NCBI GenBank assembly: GCA_934141475.1 | Contig: CAKPCG010000031.1 | Coordinates: 1 to 18,617, forward strand | Direction: 5' to 3' | From: an uncultured Clostridia bacterium | GTDB taxonomy: Bacteria; Bacillota; Clostridia; TANB77; CAG-508 | DNA: 18,617 bases | Shown here: positions 6,614 to 15,013 of the stretch, piece after piece | How positions within the stretch are numbered: the first letter of the stretch is position 1 | How the letters are laid out: each line of letters begins with the position of its first letter | Made by a program: the position numbers and the translations under genes | Notes under the pieces: generated by a model | Seen by the model: the letters and a program-made list of their open reading frames with translations, nothing else | Databases searched by the model: none | What the model was told of the DNA's origin: nothing

Positions 6614-6952
6614 ATGAAAATAGGAAAGGAACTCCTAAAGGGGAGTACAGATTTATTAGTATTAACTTTAATTGAGAAGGAGCCAATGTATGGATATCAA
6701 ATTATAAAAGAACTAAGCAAAAAATCAGAAAATATTTTTAATCTTCAAGAAGGAACTTTATATCCAATATTACATGCCTTAGAAGAAAAAAATTACATAT
6801 CATCATATTGGGATGCTACAACTAGTAAAAAAAGAAAATATTATACAATAACCAAGGAAGGGAAAAAACATTTAAAAAATAAAAAGGAGGAATGGAAGAC
6901 ATACACAAATGGTGTAAATAGTGTTATAGGAGGTGTTTTGTTTGGATATTAA
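6614..6952 (+). CDS. PadR-family transcriptional regulator
   Basis: This 112-residue protein matches the short PadR (subfamily 1) winged-helix form. Visible hallmarks are LKGSTDLLVLTLIEKEPMYG, then YQIIKEL, LQEGTLYPILHALEEKNYI (about 47-65) and the wing KKRKYYTITKEGKKHL (about 76-91). The C-terminal helix is short, as in this subfamily. PadR proteins are generally dimeric repressors. ATG 6614 has an AAGGAG site at about 6601-6606 and its own promoter. The stop codon overlaps the start of the next gene by 11 bases, which implies translational coupling, so the next gene is its likely target and partner. Confidence 0.93.
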   Translation: MKIGKELLKGSTDLLVLTLIEKEPMYGYQIIKELSKKSENIFNLQEGTLYPILHALEEKNYISSYWDATTSKKRKYYTITKEGKKHLKNKKEEWKTYTNGVNSVIGGVLFGY

Positions 6953-8297
6953 AGATTTTTTAAATACGGTAAGTAGTCAAATAAAATATAAACCAGTAAG
7001 AAAAAACATAGAAGAAGAATTAAAAAGTCATATAGAAGAAGCAAAAGAAGAATACAAATCTAAAGGGTTTTCAGAAAGTGAAGCAGAAGAAAAATCTATA
7101 AAATCAATGGGAAATCCCGAAGAAATAGGAAAAAAACTAAATAAAATCCATAAACCAAAATTTGATTGGATATTAGTTTTATTAGTTTTAATATTGCTTG
7201 GATTTGGAATTTTTATTGCAATTTTACAAAATGATACATCATATAGTCAAAATATGACTTCAAAAACAATAACATATACGATTATAGGAAGTATATTATG
7301 TGCAGGCGTTTATTTTATAGATTATAGAAAATTAAAAAAATATTCTACACTAATATACATAATCGCAACTTTAATAATGTTTATGCCATATATAGGATTA
7401 AGGTCACAAATAAATGGAGTAATATATGCAAGTTTATTTGGAAACAATTTTCTAACAGCAACAGTTGCACTTCCGCTATATTTAATAGCTTTTATAGGAT
7501 GGATAACAAATTATAAAAAAGAAAACACAATAAAAATTCAAATAGAAAATAGTAAAATCGAAATAAACAAAGATATAATAAAAATAGTAATCCTAAGTAT
7601 AATATCAATAATTTTAGTTTATCTAATTCCTTCATTTTCAAATGCTATTGTATTAACTTTATCATATTTAATAGTTGCAACAATAAAAATATTAAAAGAT
7701 TCTAACCATAAAATAAAAAATTTAATTAAGCTATTTTGTCCATTTTGTTTAATGTTTTTGATAATTATGAGCTACATTTTAACAGTTACTCCATATAGAA
7801 TGGATAGAATAACAACTTCTTTAAATCCAGAGCTAGACCCTACAGGAAATGGTTATCAAGGAATGCTACAAAAAGAAATTTTACAAAATGCAAAAATGTT
7901 TGGTGAAGCAGACACCTATGTTATGAATTCAGATGAAATTTTAATATCAAAAGACAGTATTTTTACATTTATATATTTGGTTGGTAAAAAAGGAATTGTA
8001 GTTGCAGGTATTCTAGTCTTAGCAATTATACTTTTATCATTAAAAATGATATTAAATGCTAAAAATATAAAAGACACATATGGAAAATTCTTAATAATTG
8101 GAGTTGGAACTTTGTATATTATACAATCTGTTATAAGTGTTCTTATGAATGTTAATTTGGCAGTTATAATAAATGTTAGTTTACCATTAGTTAGTTATGG
8201 TGGAGTATATTTTATAATTAATATGTTATGTATTGGATTAGTTCTTTCTGTTTATAGAAGAAAAGATATAATTGAATATGAAGAAATGTCAGAATAA
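6942..8297 (+). CDS. SEDS (FtsW/RodA/SpoVE-type) membrane protein with N-terminal PadR-partner (HAAS) domain
   Basis: The product has 451 residues from TTG 6942, which sits 8 bases after AGGAGG (6928-6933). The GTG at 6933 overlaps the ribosome site and is less likely. Residues about 1-70 (KNIEEELKSHIEEAKEEYK, GNPEEIGKKL) form the helical domain often encoded beside PadR genes. About ten hydrophobic helices follow. SEDS features are LNPELDPTGNGYQGMLQKEI, a retained acidic SKDSIFTF segment (Asp338 at the position of the catalytic Asp of RodA) and PLVSYGG near the end. SEDS proteins polymerise lipid II glycans. The usual RWI...FQPSE block is replaced by NGVIYASLFG, so activity is uncertain. It probably acts in the envelope under PadR control. 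Confidence 0.85.
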   Translation: MDIKDFLNTVSSQIKYKPVRKNIEEELKSHIEEAKEEYKSKGFSESEAEEKSIKSMGNPEEIGKKLNKIHKPKFDWILVLLVLILLGFGIFIAILQNDTSYSQNMTSKTITYTIIGSILCAGVYFIDYRKLKKYSTLIYIIATLIMFMPYIGLRSQINGVIYASLFGNNFLTATVALPLYLIAFIGWITNYKKENTIKIQIENSKIEINKDIIKIVILSIISIILVYLIPSFSNAIVLTLSYLIVATIKILKDSNHKIKNLIKLFCPFCLMFLIIMSYILTVTPYRMDRITTSLNPELDPTGNGYQGMLQKEILQNAKMFGEADTYVMNSDEILISKDSIFTFIYLVGKKGIVVAGILVLAIILLSLKMILNAKNIKDTYGKFLIIGVGTLYIIQSVISVLMNVNLAVIINVSLPLVSYGGVYFIINMLCIGLVLSVYRRKDIIEYEEMSE

Positions 8298-8300
8298 TTA

Positions 8301-8370
8301 AAAAAGAATGTATCTATGGGGGAGGCTACTTTTTCAGCAGTCTCTCTATGGGGACATTCTTTTTTACCAT
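8301..8370 (+). terminator. Large terminator hairpin after the padR-SEDS operon
   Basis: A perfect 12-bp outer stem (8301-8312 with 8354-8365) ends in six T. Between the arms is a second, wobble-containing stem of about 8 bp (GGGAGGCT near 8321-8328 with AGTCTCTC) around a T-rich loop. CTATGGGG occurs twice inside. It is longer than an ordinary terminator. Confidence 0.8.
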
Positions 8371-8415
8371 TTATCTTAAAAACAATACCGTCTATCCAAT
8401 ATAATTTAAATAGTA

Positions 8416-8444
8416 TTGAATTAAGGAATTTAAATTGTTATAAT
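8416..8444 (+). promoter_or_regulatory. Promoter of the LytTR operon
   Basis: TTGAAT (8416-8421), a 17-base spacer and TATAAT (8439-8444). The predicted start near 8451 excludes the in-frame TTG at 8444 as a start codon. Confidence 0.8.
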
Positions 8445-8497
8445 TGATTACAGAAACAAGAGAAAGGAGGATGTCGAGAAAAATCGACGAACGAAAA

Positions 8498-8962
8498 ATG
8501 GGATTTAAAGTACGTACAAATATCCAAGAAAAATTTGAAGAAATAGAAGTAGTAATAAATGCACCAGAAAAAACAGAAGAGGTAGAAAGATTAGAAGAAG
8601 AACTAAATACTATGAATACAAAAACACTTACCAAAATAATAGGTTATCAAGGAAATGACATTTTTATAATAAAAACAGATGATGTAATATATTTTTATAG
8701 TGAAGAAAAAAATAACTATTGTAAAACAAATAACGGTATATACATGGTTAAAGAAAAAATGTATTATCTTGATGATATGCTAAAGAAAAACAAATTTATA
8801 AGAATATCAAATTCTGCAATTGTTAATGTAGATAAAATAAAATGTTTTAATACAAGCATTATTGGAAAAATAATTGTAAAATTTAATGACAATACACAAT
8901 TAGATGTGGCAAGAAGAAGGACTAAAGAAATTATGAAATTTTTAAAAGAAAGGCGTGATTAA
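8498..8962 (+). CDS. LytTR-family DNA-binding regulator (no receiver domain)
   Basis: From ATG 8498 the protein has 154 residues. The C-terminal two thirds is a LytTR domain: IKTDDVIYFYSEEKNNYCKT, YYLDDMLKKNKFIRISNSAI, then VNVDKIKCF, with an R-R-K-rich end. There is no response-regulator receiver domain; the N-terminus is a short charged helix. Stand-alone LytTR proteins usually control the membrane protein encoded next to them. The start is ambiguous. AAAGGAGG (8463-8470) touches the in-frame ATG 8471 with no spacer, while ATG 8498 fits the family's usual N-terminus but is 27 bases away, with a small hairpin (8473-8488) between. The next gene follows one base after the stop. Confidence 0.88.
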   Translation: MGFKVRTNIQEKFEEIEVVINAPEKTEEVERLEEELNTMNTKTLTKIIGYQGNDIFIIKTDDVIYFYSEEKNNYCKTNNGIYMVKEKMYYLDDMLKKNKFIRISNSAIVNVDKIKCFNTSIIGKIIVKFNDNTQLDVARRRTKEIMKFLKERRD

Positions 8963-8963
8963 T

Positions 8964-9669
8964 ATGAAAATGAATGGAAAATTTAAAGGATTTAATGTAA
9001 AAAAATTATTATTAACAATTTTATGTAGTATAATTATAACAACGTCTTTGTGTTTAACAGCATTATTTGTAGATAGTTTCTCAAGTGTTATGTTAAATGA
9101 GGCATTAGATGAAGTGGTAAATGAGGAAGATAAGGAAATACCAGAAGAATTAATAGAACAAGGAAAGTATATTGAAGAAGGTCTTAAAAAAGGTATTGAA
9201 AAAGATAAAAATACATATGGAGATGATTATCCATCAGAGGGAATATTAATTTTTAGGTTAATGTCTAGATCAGGAACAGAACAAATTGTACAAGTATATA
9301 AAGATGCAATTTTAGTTGGAATAACTTTAGGAACATTTGTATATATTATTGGAATACAAAAAGCTAAAAAAATGGATTTAGTAATTGAAAGTATTGTATT
9401 TGGAGGTATAATAATATTACTAGCTGCCATAATTAATTTTGCATATGCATCTTTCATTTATGGAATGATGAAGAATTTAGGACTAGCACGGAATGTCGAA
9501 AAATGTAGGATTAATAACATATGTAAATTCTGCAACAGAAGTATACGATATTGAAGGAGTTACAGCTATATGCTTAGGAATATTTGTAGGAGTATATATA
9601 ATAAATTATGTATGCCAAAAAATAACGGTTATAAAATTAAATAAAGAACTAAATAAAACAAAAGAATAA
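8964..9669 (+). pseudogene. Multi-pass membrane protein paired with LytTR, frameshifted
   Basis: The frame from ATG 8964 (AAAGG at 8949-8953) gives one N-terminal helix (LLLTILCSIIITTSLCLTAL), a long charged extracytoplasmic segment (about 37-105) and helices ILVGITLGTFVYIIGI and SIVFGGIIILLAAIINFAY. It then goes out of frame and stops at 9554. In the frame one base later, VGLITYVNSATEV and a fourth helix (AICLGIFVGVYIINYV) continue to TAA 9667-9669. Removing one A from the run 9499-9503 restores a four-helix protein of about 234 residues. The position and topology suggest the DUF3021-type partner of LytTR regulators, though the long first loop is unusual. It may be a real pseudogene or a homopolymer sequencing error. 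Confidence 0.7.
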
Positions 9670-9676
9670 AATATGA

Positions 9677-9730
9677 CATCCAAAATTGTTATTTTGTAAA
9701 AAATTACAATAAAAATAATAATTTTGGATG
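9677..9730. repeat. Long A+T-rich palindrome before priA
   Basis: Bases 9677-9695 pair with 9712-9730 (19 positions, one wobble), with a small inner GTAA/TTAC hairpin (9696-9707). There is no T-tract after either arm, so it is a poor standard terminator. It could be a MITE-like remnant or an RNA end-protecting hairpin. Confidence 0.7.
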
Positions 9731-9759
9731 CTAAGCGTTCAAAAAAGAAGGGAAAATAA

Positions 9760-11983
9760 ATGATTGCAGAAATAATAATAGATAGTAAAGCAAAAAAATT
9801 AAATAGAAAATTTGATTATGAAATACCAAAAGATTTAGAAGATATAGTTGAAATAGGAAGTAGAGTATTAGTACCATTTGGTAATTTTAAAACTTTGGAG
9901 CAGGGTTATATTATAAAAATAAAAGACAAAACTGATTTTGAAGTAAAACAAATCGCTGGATTAGAAGAAACATTGCCTGCTGAAAAAATAGAACTTGCAA
10001 GATGGATGGCAAGAAGATATTTTTGCAATGTATCCCAATGTGTTAAATTAATGTTAACACCAGGGACAAGGGCGAAAAATAAAGATGATAGAATCCAAGA
10101 AAAAAGCATGAATTTTGTGTATTTAAATATACCATATGAAAAAATAAATATTCAAGAATTAAAAGGTGAAAAACAAAAAAAATTAATTGAATTTATAAAA
10201 AATAATGAAGGATTAACAATTCCAGAAATAGAAAGCTTTACAGAGATTTCAAGAAGTACAGTAAATTCTTTGGTAAAAAAAGATATACTAAAAATTGTAA
10301 ATAAAAAAATCGATAGAAATCCTTTAATAAATAAAAATGTAAATTTAAACAAAAAATTAGAATTAACCGAAGAGCAAAAAAAGGCTTATTTAGAAGTCGA
10401 AAAAGCTATGAAAGCTCAAGAATTTAAAGAATTTTTATTATATGGTGTAACAGGTTCTCGGAAAAACAGAAGTATACTTACAGCTTATAGAAGAAAATTT
10501 AAACCAAGGAAAAACTTCTATTTGTTTGGTACCAGAAATATCCTTAACACCTCAAATGTTAGATAGATTTATTGGAAGATTTGGAAAAGAAAAAATTGCT
10601 GTTTTACATAGTAAATTGTCAGTAGGAGAAAGACATGACGAATGGGAAAGAATAAAAAAAGATGAGGCAAAAATTGTAATTGGTGCAAGGTCTGCCATAT
10701 TTGCTCCTTGTAATAATTTAGGATTAATAATTATAGATGAAGAACATGATGATTCATATAAATCAGAATCTAATCCAAGGTATTCTGCAAAAGAAGTTGC
10801 TAGAAAAATTGCAAGTGAGAAAAAAATACCATTATTACTTGGAAGTGCAACTCCTAAGTTAAATACTTTTTATAGAGCTAAAAATAATGAAATAAAATTA
10901 TTAGAATTAACTAAAAGAGCTAATAATTCTAATTTACCAGATGTAGAAATAGTAGATTTAAAATTTGAATTAGCAACAGGCAACAGATCTATGATAAGTA
11001 ATTTATTGTATTCTGAAATAGAAAAAAATTTAAAAGAAAAAAGGCAAACAATTTTATTTTTAAATAGAAGAGGTTATTCAACTTTTATAATGTGTAGAGA
11101 TTGTGGTTATACATTAAAATGTCCAAATTGTAATATAAGCTTAACATACCATATTTCGCAAAATTTATTAAAATGCCATTATTGTGGTTATAATTGTAGG
11201 CCTGTAAGTGTTTGTCCAGAATGCAAAAGTACAAAAATAAGATATTTTGGTACAGGAACACAAAAATTAGAACAAGAAATAAATAAATTATTTACAAATG
11301 CTAAAACAATAAGAATGGATGTAGATACAGTAACCAAAAAGAATTCACATGAGGAAATTTTAAGAAAATTTAAAGAAGAAAATTTAGATATATTAATAGG
11401 AACACAGATGGTTGTAAAAGGACACCATTTTCCTAAAGTTACTTTGGTTGGAGTAATTGCAGCAGATGGGTCATTAAATCAAGATGATTATAGAGCAAAT
11501 GAGAGAACATTTCAAATTTTAACACAAGTAGCAGGTAGAGCAGGACGTGAAAATTTACCAGGAAAGGTTGTAATTCAAACATATAATCCAAATAGCTTTC
11601 CAATAGAATATGCTAAAACACAAAATTATGATTTATTTTATGAAACAGAAATCATGTTAAGAAAACAGTTGAAATATCCGCCATTTTGCGATATAATACT
11701 AATTGGATTTTCAGGAGACAATCAAAAGGAATTACAAGAAGCAGGTTTTTATATGTATAATATATTAAAACAAAATCTAGAAAAATATGAAATAAATGTA
11801 TTTCAGCCTATGCCAGCACCTATAGACAAGATTCAAAATAAATTAAGATGGAGAATTATAGCAAAAGGAAATGTAAATGATGAAGTTACAATTATTTTGA
11901 ACAAATGTCTACAAAAAATGTATGAAATGAATTTTAAACATACTAGATTTAGTGTGGATGTAAATCCAAATAATATGATGTAA
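9760..11983 (+). pseudogene. priA: Primosomal protein N' (PriA helicase), frameshifted in Walker A
   Basis: PriA restarts collapsed replication forks by binding the fork 3' end and helping load the replicative helicase. The N-terminal frame (9760-10458) has the PriA DNA-binding domain and FLLYGVTGS. One extra base at about 10459 (the C in TTCTCGG) then breaks the frame; without it the Walker A reads GVTGSGKTEVYLQ. The continuing frame to 11983 has DEEHD, the zinc-binding cysteines (CRDCGYTLKCPNCN, CHYCGYNC, CPECK), GTQMVVKGH and QVAGRAGR. The repaired length of about 740 residues is normal. It is followed by def and fmt, the usual Firmicute order. As written it encodes only the first 268 codons plus an out-of-frame remainder. 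Because priA is normally retained, a sequencing error is quite possible. Confidence 0.92.
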
Positions 11984-12028
11984 TTGTAAATTTTAGTTGT
12001 ACAAGCATTAAAGGAAAGGAAGATAAAA

Positions 12029-12517
12029 ATGGCACTAAGAAAAATAAGAGAACAAGGAGACGAAATTTTAAGAAAAAAGTCAAGAGAAGTAAATATTGAT
12101 GATATAACAGCAGAAAAAAATCAAAGCTTAATAGACGATATGTTAGATACAATGTATCATTTAAATGGAGTAGGATTAGCTGCTGTTCAGGTTGGAATTT
12201 TAAAACAAATTATAGTAATTGATGTAGAAGATGACAAAGGACCATATGTTTTAATCAATCCTAAAATTTTAAAAACAAAAGGTTCTAAAGAATGTGAAGA
12301 AGGTTGTTTAAGTTTTCCAAATGAATTTGGTAAGGTTGTAAGACCAACTGAAGTAGTAGTAGAATTTTATGATAGAGAAGCAAAAAAAGTTAAATTAAAA
12401 GCAAAAGATTTGTTAGCACAAGCAGTTTGTCATGAAGTTGATCATTTAAATGGAGTATTATTCGTTGATTTAGTTGAGCCAGGAACTTTAGAATATATTT
12501 CACCTAAAAGTGAATAA
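12029..12517 (+). CDS. def: Peptide deformylase
   Basis: This metalloenzyme removes the formyl group from the N-terminal Met of new proteins. The product has 162 residues. All three signature motifs are present: GVGLAAVQVG (about 48-57), EGCLSFP (about 90-96, with the metal-binding Cys) and QAVCHEVDHLNG (about 131-142, with the two metal-binding His and the catalytic Glu). The length is typical of the short form. ATG 12029 follows AAAGGAAAGGAAG. It lies 45 bases after priA and 23 bases before fmt, whose product installs the formyl group on initiator tRNA that this enzyme later removes, so the pair is functionally matched. Confidence 0.96.
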   Translation: MALRKIREQGDEILRKKSREVNIDDITAEKNQSLIDDMLDTMYHLNGVGLAAVQVGILKQIIVIDVEDDKGPYVLINPKILKTKGSKECEEGCLSFPNEFGKVVRPTEVVVEFYDREAKKVKLKAKDLLAQAVCHEVDHLNGVLFVDLVEPGTLEYISPKSE

Positions 12518-12540
12518 AATATAAAAAAGAGGGAGATTTT

Positions 12541-13512
12541 ATGAACATTATTTTTATGGGAACGCCAGATTTTGCAGCAGAGTCATTAAAAGAGGTTATA
12601 AAAAGCGGATATAATGTGCAAGCTGTTGTTACAAATCCAGATAGGCCAAAAGGAAGAGGAATGAAAATGATTGCAACACCTGTAAAAGAGGTTGCAATAG
12701 AAAATAACATACCAGTATATCAACCTTTAAAGATTAAGGAGAATTTTGAATTTATTGATATTCTAAAAAATTTAAATCCAGATGTTATATGTGTTGTAGC
12801 TTATGGGAAAATCTTACCAAAAGAAATCTTAGAAATTCCTAAATATGGATGTATAAATGTACATGCTTCATTACTTCCAAAATATAGAGGAGCAGCTCCT
12901 ATTCAATGGTCTATATTAAATGGGGATGAAAAAACAGGAGTTACAACAATGTATATGGATATTGGAATGGATACAGGAGATATGATTTTAAAAGAAGAAG
13001 TTAAAATAGGTGAGAGCGAAACAACTGGTGAACTTTGGAATAGATTATCTATAATTGGAGCCAATCTTTTAGTAAAAACATTAAAAGAAATTGAAAATGG
13101 AACAGCAAAAAGAATACCACAAGGAAATGATTTTACTGTTGCACCAATGCTTTCTAAGGATATGTCTAAAATAGAATGGAAAAATAAAACAGCAAAAGAA
13201 ATTAAAAACTTAGTAAGAGGATTAAATCCTATTATGGGAGCATATTCAATGTTTAATGGAAAGAAAATTAAATTTTGGAAAGTAGATGCTTTAGATGAAA
13301 ATGATATAGAAGTAAAAAACATTTTAGGAGATATCGATTTAGGGTCAAAAAAGGTAGGAAATGTGCTTTTAGCAGATAGTAAAAAAGGGTTATTTATAAA
13401 AACTATTAAAGGAATACTTTCTGTTCAAGAAATTCAAGGGGAAAATGCTAGAAAAATGAGCGTAAATGATTTTTTAAGAGGAACTTCTATGGAAAATGGA
13501 GTTTTTGAATAG
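12541..13512 (+). CDS. fmt: Methionyl-tRNA formyltransferase
   Basis: It transfers a formyl group from 10-formyltetrahydrofolate to Met-tRNA(fMet) for translation initiation. The 323 residues are normal length. The N-terminal domain starts IIFMGTPDFAAESL and has PDRPKGRG. The catalytic region has INVHASLLPKYRGAAPIQW (Asn and His of the catalytic set) and DIGMDTGDM (the Asp). The C-terminal OB-fold-like tRNA-binding domain covers about 205-315. ATG 12541 follows AGAGGGAG. It is adjacent to def. In many Firmicutes rsmB follows, but here a promoter and a small zinc-ribbon gene come next, so the cluster ends with fmt. A weak hairpin (13525-13532 with 13545-13552) lies after the stop, without a T-tract. 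Confidence 0.97.
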   Translation: MNIIFMGTPDFAAESLKEVIKSGYNVQAVVTNPDRPKGRGMKMIATPVKEVAIENNIPVYQPLKIKENFEFIDILKNLNPDVICVVAYGKILPKEILEIPKYGCINVHASLLPKYRGAAPIQWSILNGDEKTGVTTMYMDIGMDTGDMILKEEVKIGESETTGELWNRLSIIGANLLVKTLKEIENGTAKRIPQGNDFTVAPMLSKDMSKIEWKNKTAKEIKNLVRGLNPIMGAYSMFNGKKIKFWKVDALDENDIEVKNILGDIDLGSKKVGNVLLADSKKGLFIKTIKGILSVQEIQGENARKMSVNDFLRGTSMENGVFE

Positions 13513-13550
13513 AGATTTATAAAAAAGCTTATGAAATCTAAATAATAAGC

Positions 13551-13579
13551 TTGATTTATGAGAAAATTTATAATATAAT
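13551..13579 (+). promoter_or_regulatory. Promoter of the zinc-ribbon gene
   Basis: TTGATT (13551-13556), a 17-base spacer and TATAAT (13574-13579). The -35 overlaps the right arm of the small hairpin after fmt. Confidence 0.75.
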
Positions 13580-13622
13580 GAATTATGTAAATTACTAATT
13601 GTACTATCAGAAAGGAGACTCT

Positions 13623-13832
13623 ATGAAGATTATTAAGGAAGGCAACAAAAAGGTAATGACTATGAAAGTAACTTGCCCATTTTGCCAAGCAGAACTTGAG
13701 GTAGAGGCAAAAGACTTTATACGTCCGGAAGGGGGCGGATTGGTTTATTTAATATGCCCATGTTGTAATGGTAGAATGAGTATGGGTTATACAAGTTTAC
13801 CATTAGAGATAGTAAATGGATTTTTCAGATAG
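13623..13832 (+). CDS. Small zinc-ribbon protein of unknown function
   Basis: The 69-residue product has two Cys pairs, CPFC (about residues 18-21) and CPCC (about 46-49), spaced like a zinc ribbon, with acidic and glycine-rich sequence between (EVEAKDFIRPEGGG). I do not recognise a named family. ATG 13623 is 5 bases after AAAGGAG (13611-13617); the in-frame TTG at 13599 has no ribosome site. It has its own promoter and a very strong terminator, so it is an independent single-gene transcript. It could bind nucleic acid or a protein partner; the sequence does not say which. Confidence 0.75.
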   Translation: MKIIKEGNKKVMTMKVTCPFCQAELEVEAKDFIRPEGGGLVYLICPCCNGRMSMGYTSLPLEIVNGFFR

Positions 13833-13839
13833 GGTTTTT

Positions 13840-13880
13840 AGTGCCCTCCTCTAATTTTTTTGGAGGAGGGCACTATTTTT
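13840..13880 (+). terminator. Strong terminator after the zinc-ribbon gene
   Basis: A perfect G+C-rich 12-bp stem (13840-13851 with 13863-13874) surrounds a T-rich loop and is followed by ATTTTT. It lies 7 bases after the stop codon and separates this gene from the convergent helD remnant. Confidence 0.93.
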
Positions 13881-13886
13881 GTGATA

Positions 13887-14805
13887 TTAAATTAAAACAT
13901 CTAATGTGTGCATTGCACGTGTAAATGCAACATACAATAATTTAGTATCTAAATTCTTTTTTTTCATCCACTATTTTTGAAAGCTCAATATTGGGATTTA
14001 TTATTTGAATTTTATCATTTATATTATCTAATGCAAATTCTTCAAATGTTTGTTGTCTTACATAATCTACACCTAAATCAGGAAGTACATTTGAAATATA
14101 GTCTAGAAAAAATTTATTTGGAGCAATTATTAAAAATTCATCAGGTTTAAAACTTTTTTCATAATTATATACTAAATATGCAATTCTATGTAGGGCAACT
14201 GTAGTTTTTCCAGAACCTGCAACTCCTTGAACTATTAATGGTTTGCTCATACTTGCTCTTATTATTTTATTTTGTTCTGCTTGTATAGTAGATACTATAT
14301 TTTTTAACCTTATATCTGATTTTTCATTTAAACAATCTTGCAATAATTTATCATTGGTTGTTATATCTATATCGTTATAATTTAATAATTCACCGATTTC
14401 AATATTGTATTGTCTTTTTAATCTTAAATCTCCGTGAAGTATTCCTTCAGGACATGTATATTGGGTTTTTCCTATTGTTCCATTATAATATATACTAGAT
14501 ATTGGAGCTCTCCAATCAACTACTGCTATATTTAAGTCATCATCAAATATATTAGTTTTACCTATATATATTTCTTCACATTTTTCTTCAGTATATGCTT
14601 TAAAGTCAACTCTTGCAAAATAGGGGTTACTAATAGCTCTTTTTAAATTTCTTTTTTTCGTTTCATAATCTCTTGATAAAGTATACAATAAATATTCATC
14701 ATCTGTTATTGAGCACATTTTTTCAAATTGTTTTTCGTTTAAAATTAGGTTTTCTTTTGCTAATGTGATTACTTCTTTGATTTTTCTTTTTTCTTTTTCT
14801 TCCAT
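13887..14805 (-). pseudogene. helD: HelD-type UvrD-like helicase with large internal deletion
   Basis: The first 280 or so residues from ATG 14805 match HelD-like RNA polymerase-recycling ATPases. There is a coiled-coil-prone N-terminus, VVDWRAPISSIYYNG (about 95-109), a Q-like QAEQNKII and Walker A GVAGSGKTTVALHRIAYL (194-211). The frame then stops at 13942. One base out of frame, the DNA reads NLDTKLLYVAFTRAMHTLDV then LI and TAA 13887-13889, which is the C-terminal motif VI of the same family. About 400 or more residues between are gone, including Walker B and the other motor motifs. The junction lies in or beside a run of eight T on the plus strand (13957-13964). ATG 14805 has an AAAGGA site. 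The product cannot be an active ATPase motor. Confidence 0.88.
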
Positions 14806-14924
14806 TTTTTTCTATCCTTTCTTTTTAGGTATAAATCAGATTGAAAATAATCAAATTTTGATATATTCAAAGTTATAATTAAAATTCAATCTATTGAACC
14901 TTTTTATTTTGAACGCAAAAGAAT

Positions 14925-14981
14925 AAAACAAAAAAGCTGAAATTTTAGAGTTTACCCCCTTGGTTCCAACTTTTTTGTTTT
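14925..14981 (-). terminator. Terminator-like hairpin in the leader upstream of helD
   Basis: On the minus strand 14981-14967 pairs with 14939-14925 (15 positions, one G-U), with a loop of about 27 bases. The descending arm is rich in T. The pairing is better on the minus than on the plus strand. It lies about 120 bases upstream of the helD start and downstream of a minus-strand promoter, so it could end a short leader RNA. The 424-base gap 14806-15229 holds this element, two divergent promoters and the ylxM leader hairpin, and no gene. Confidence 0.5.
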
Positions 14982-15013
14982 TATATTAAATTATCTCATT
15001 ATAATTGTTAACT

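Noticed and set aside
14958..14972. T-box-like core TGGAACC on the minus strand upstream of helD
   Set aside because: Only seven bases match, the flanks do not fit the T-box consensus, there is no stem I with a specifier loop, and helD is not an amino-acid gene.
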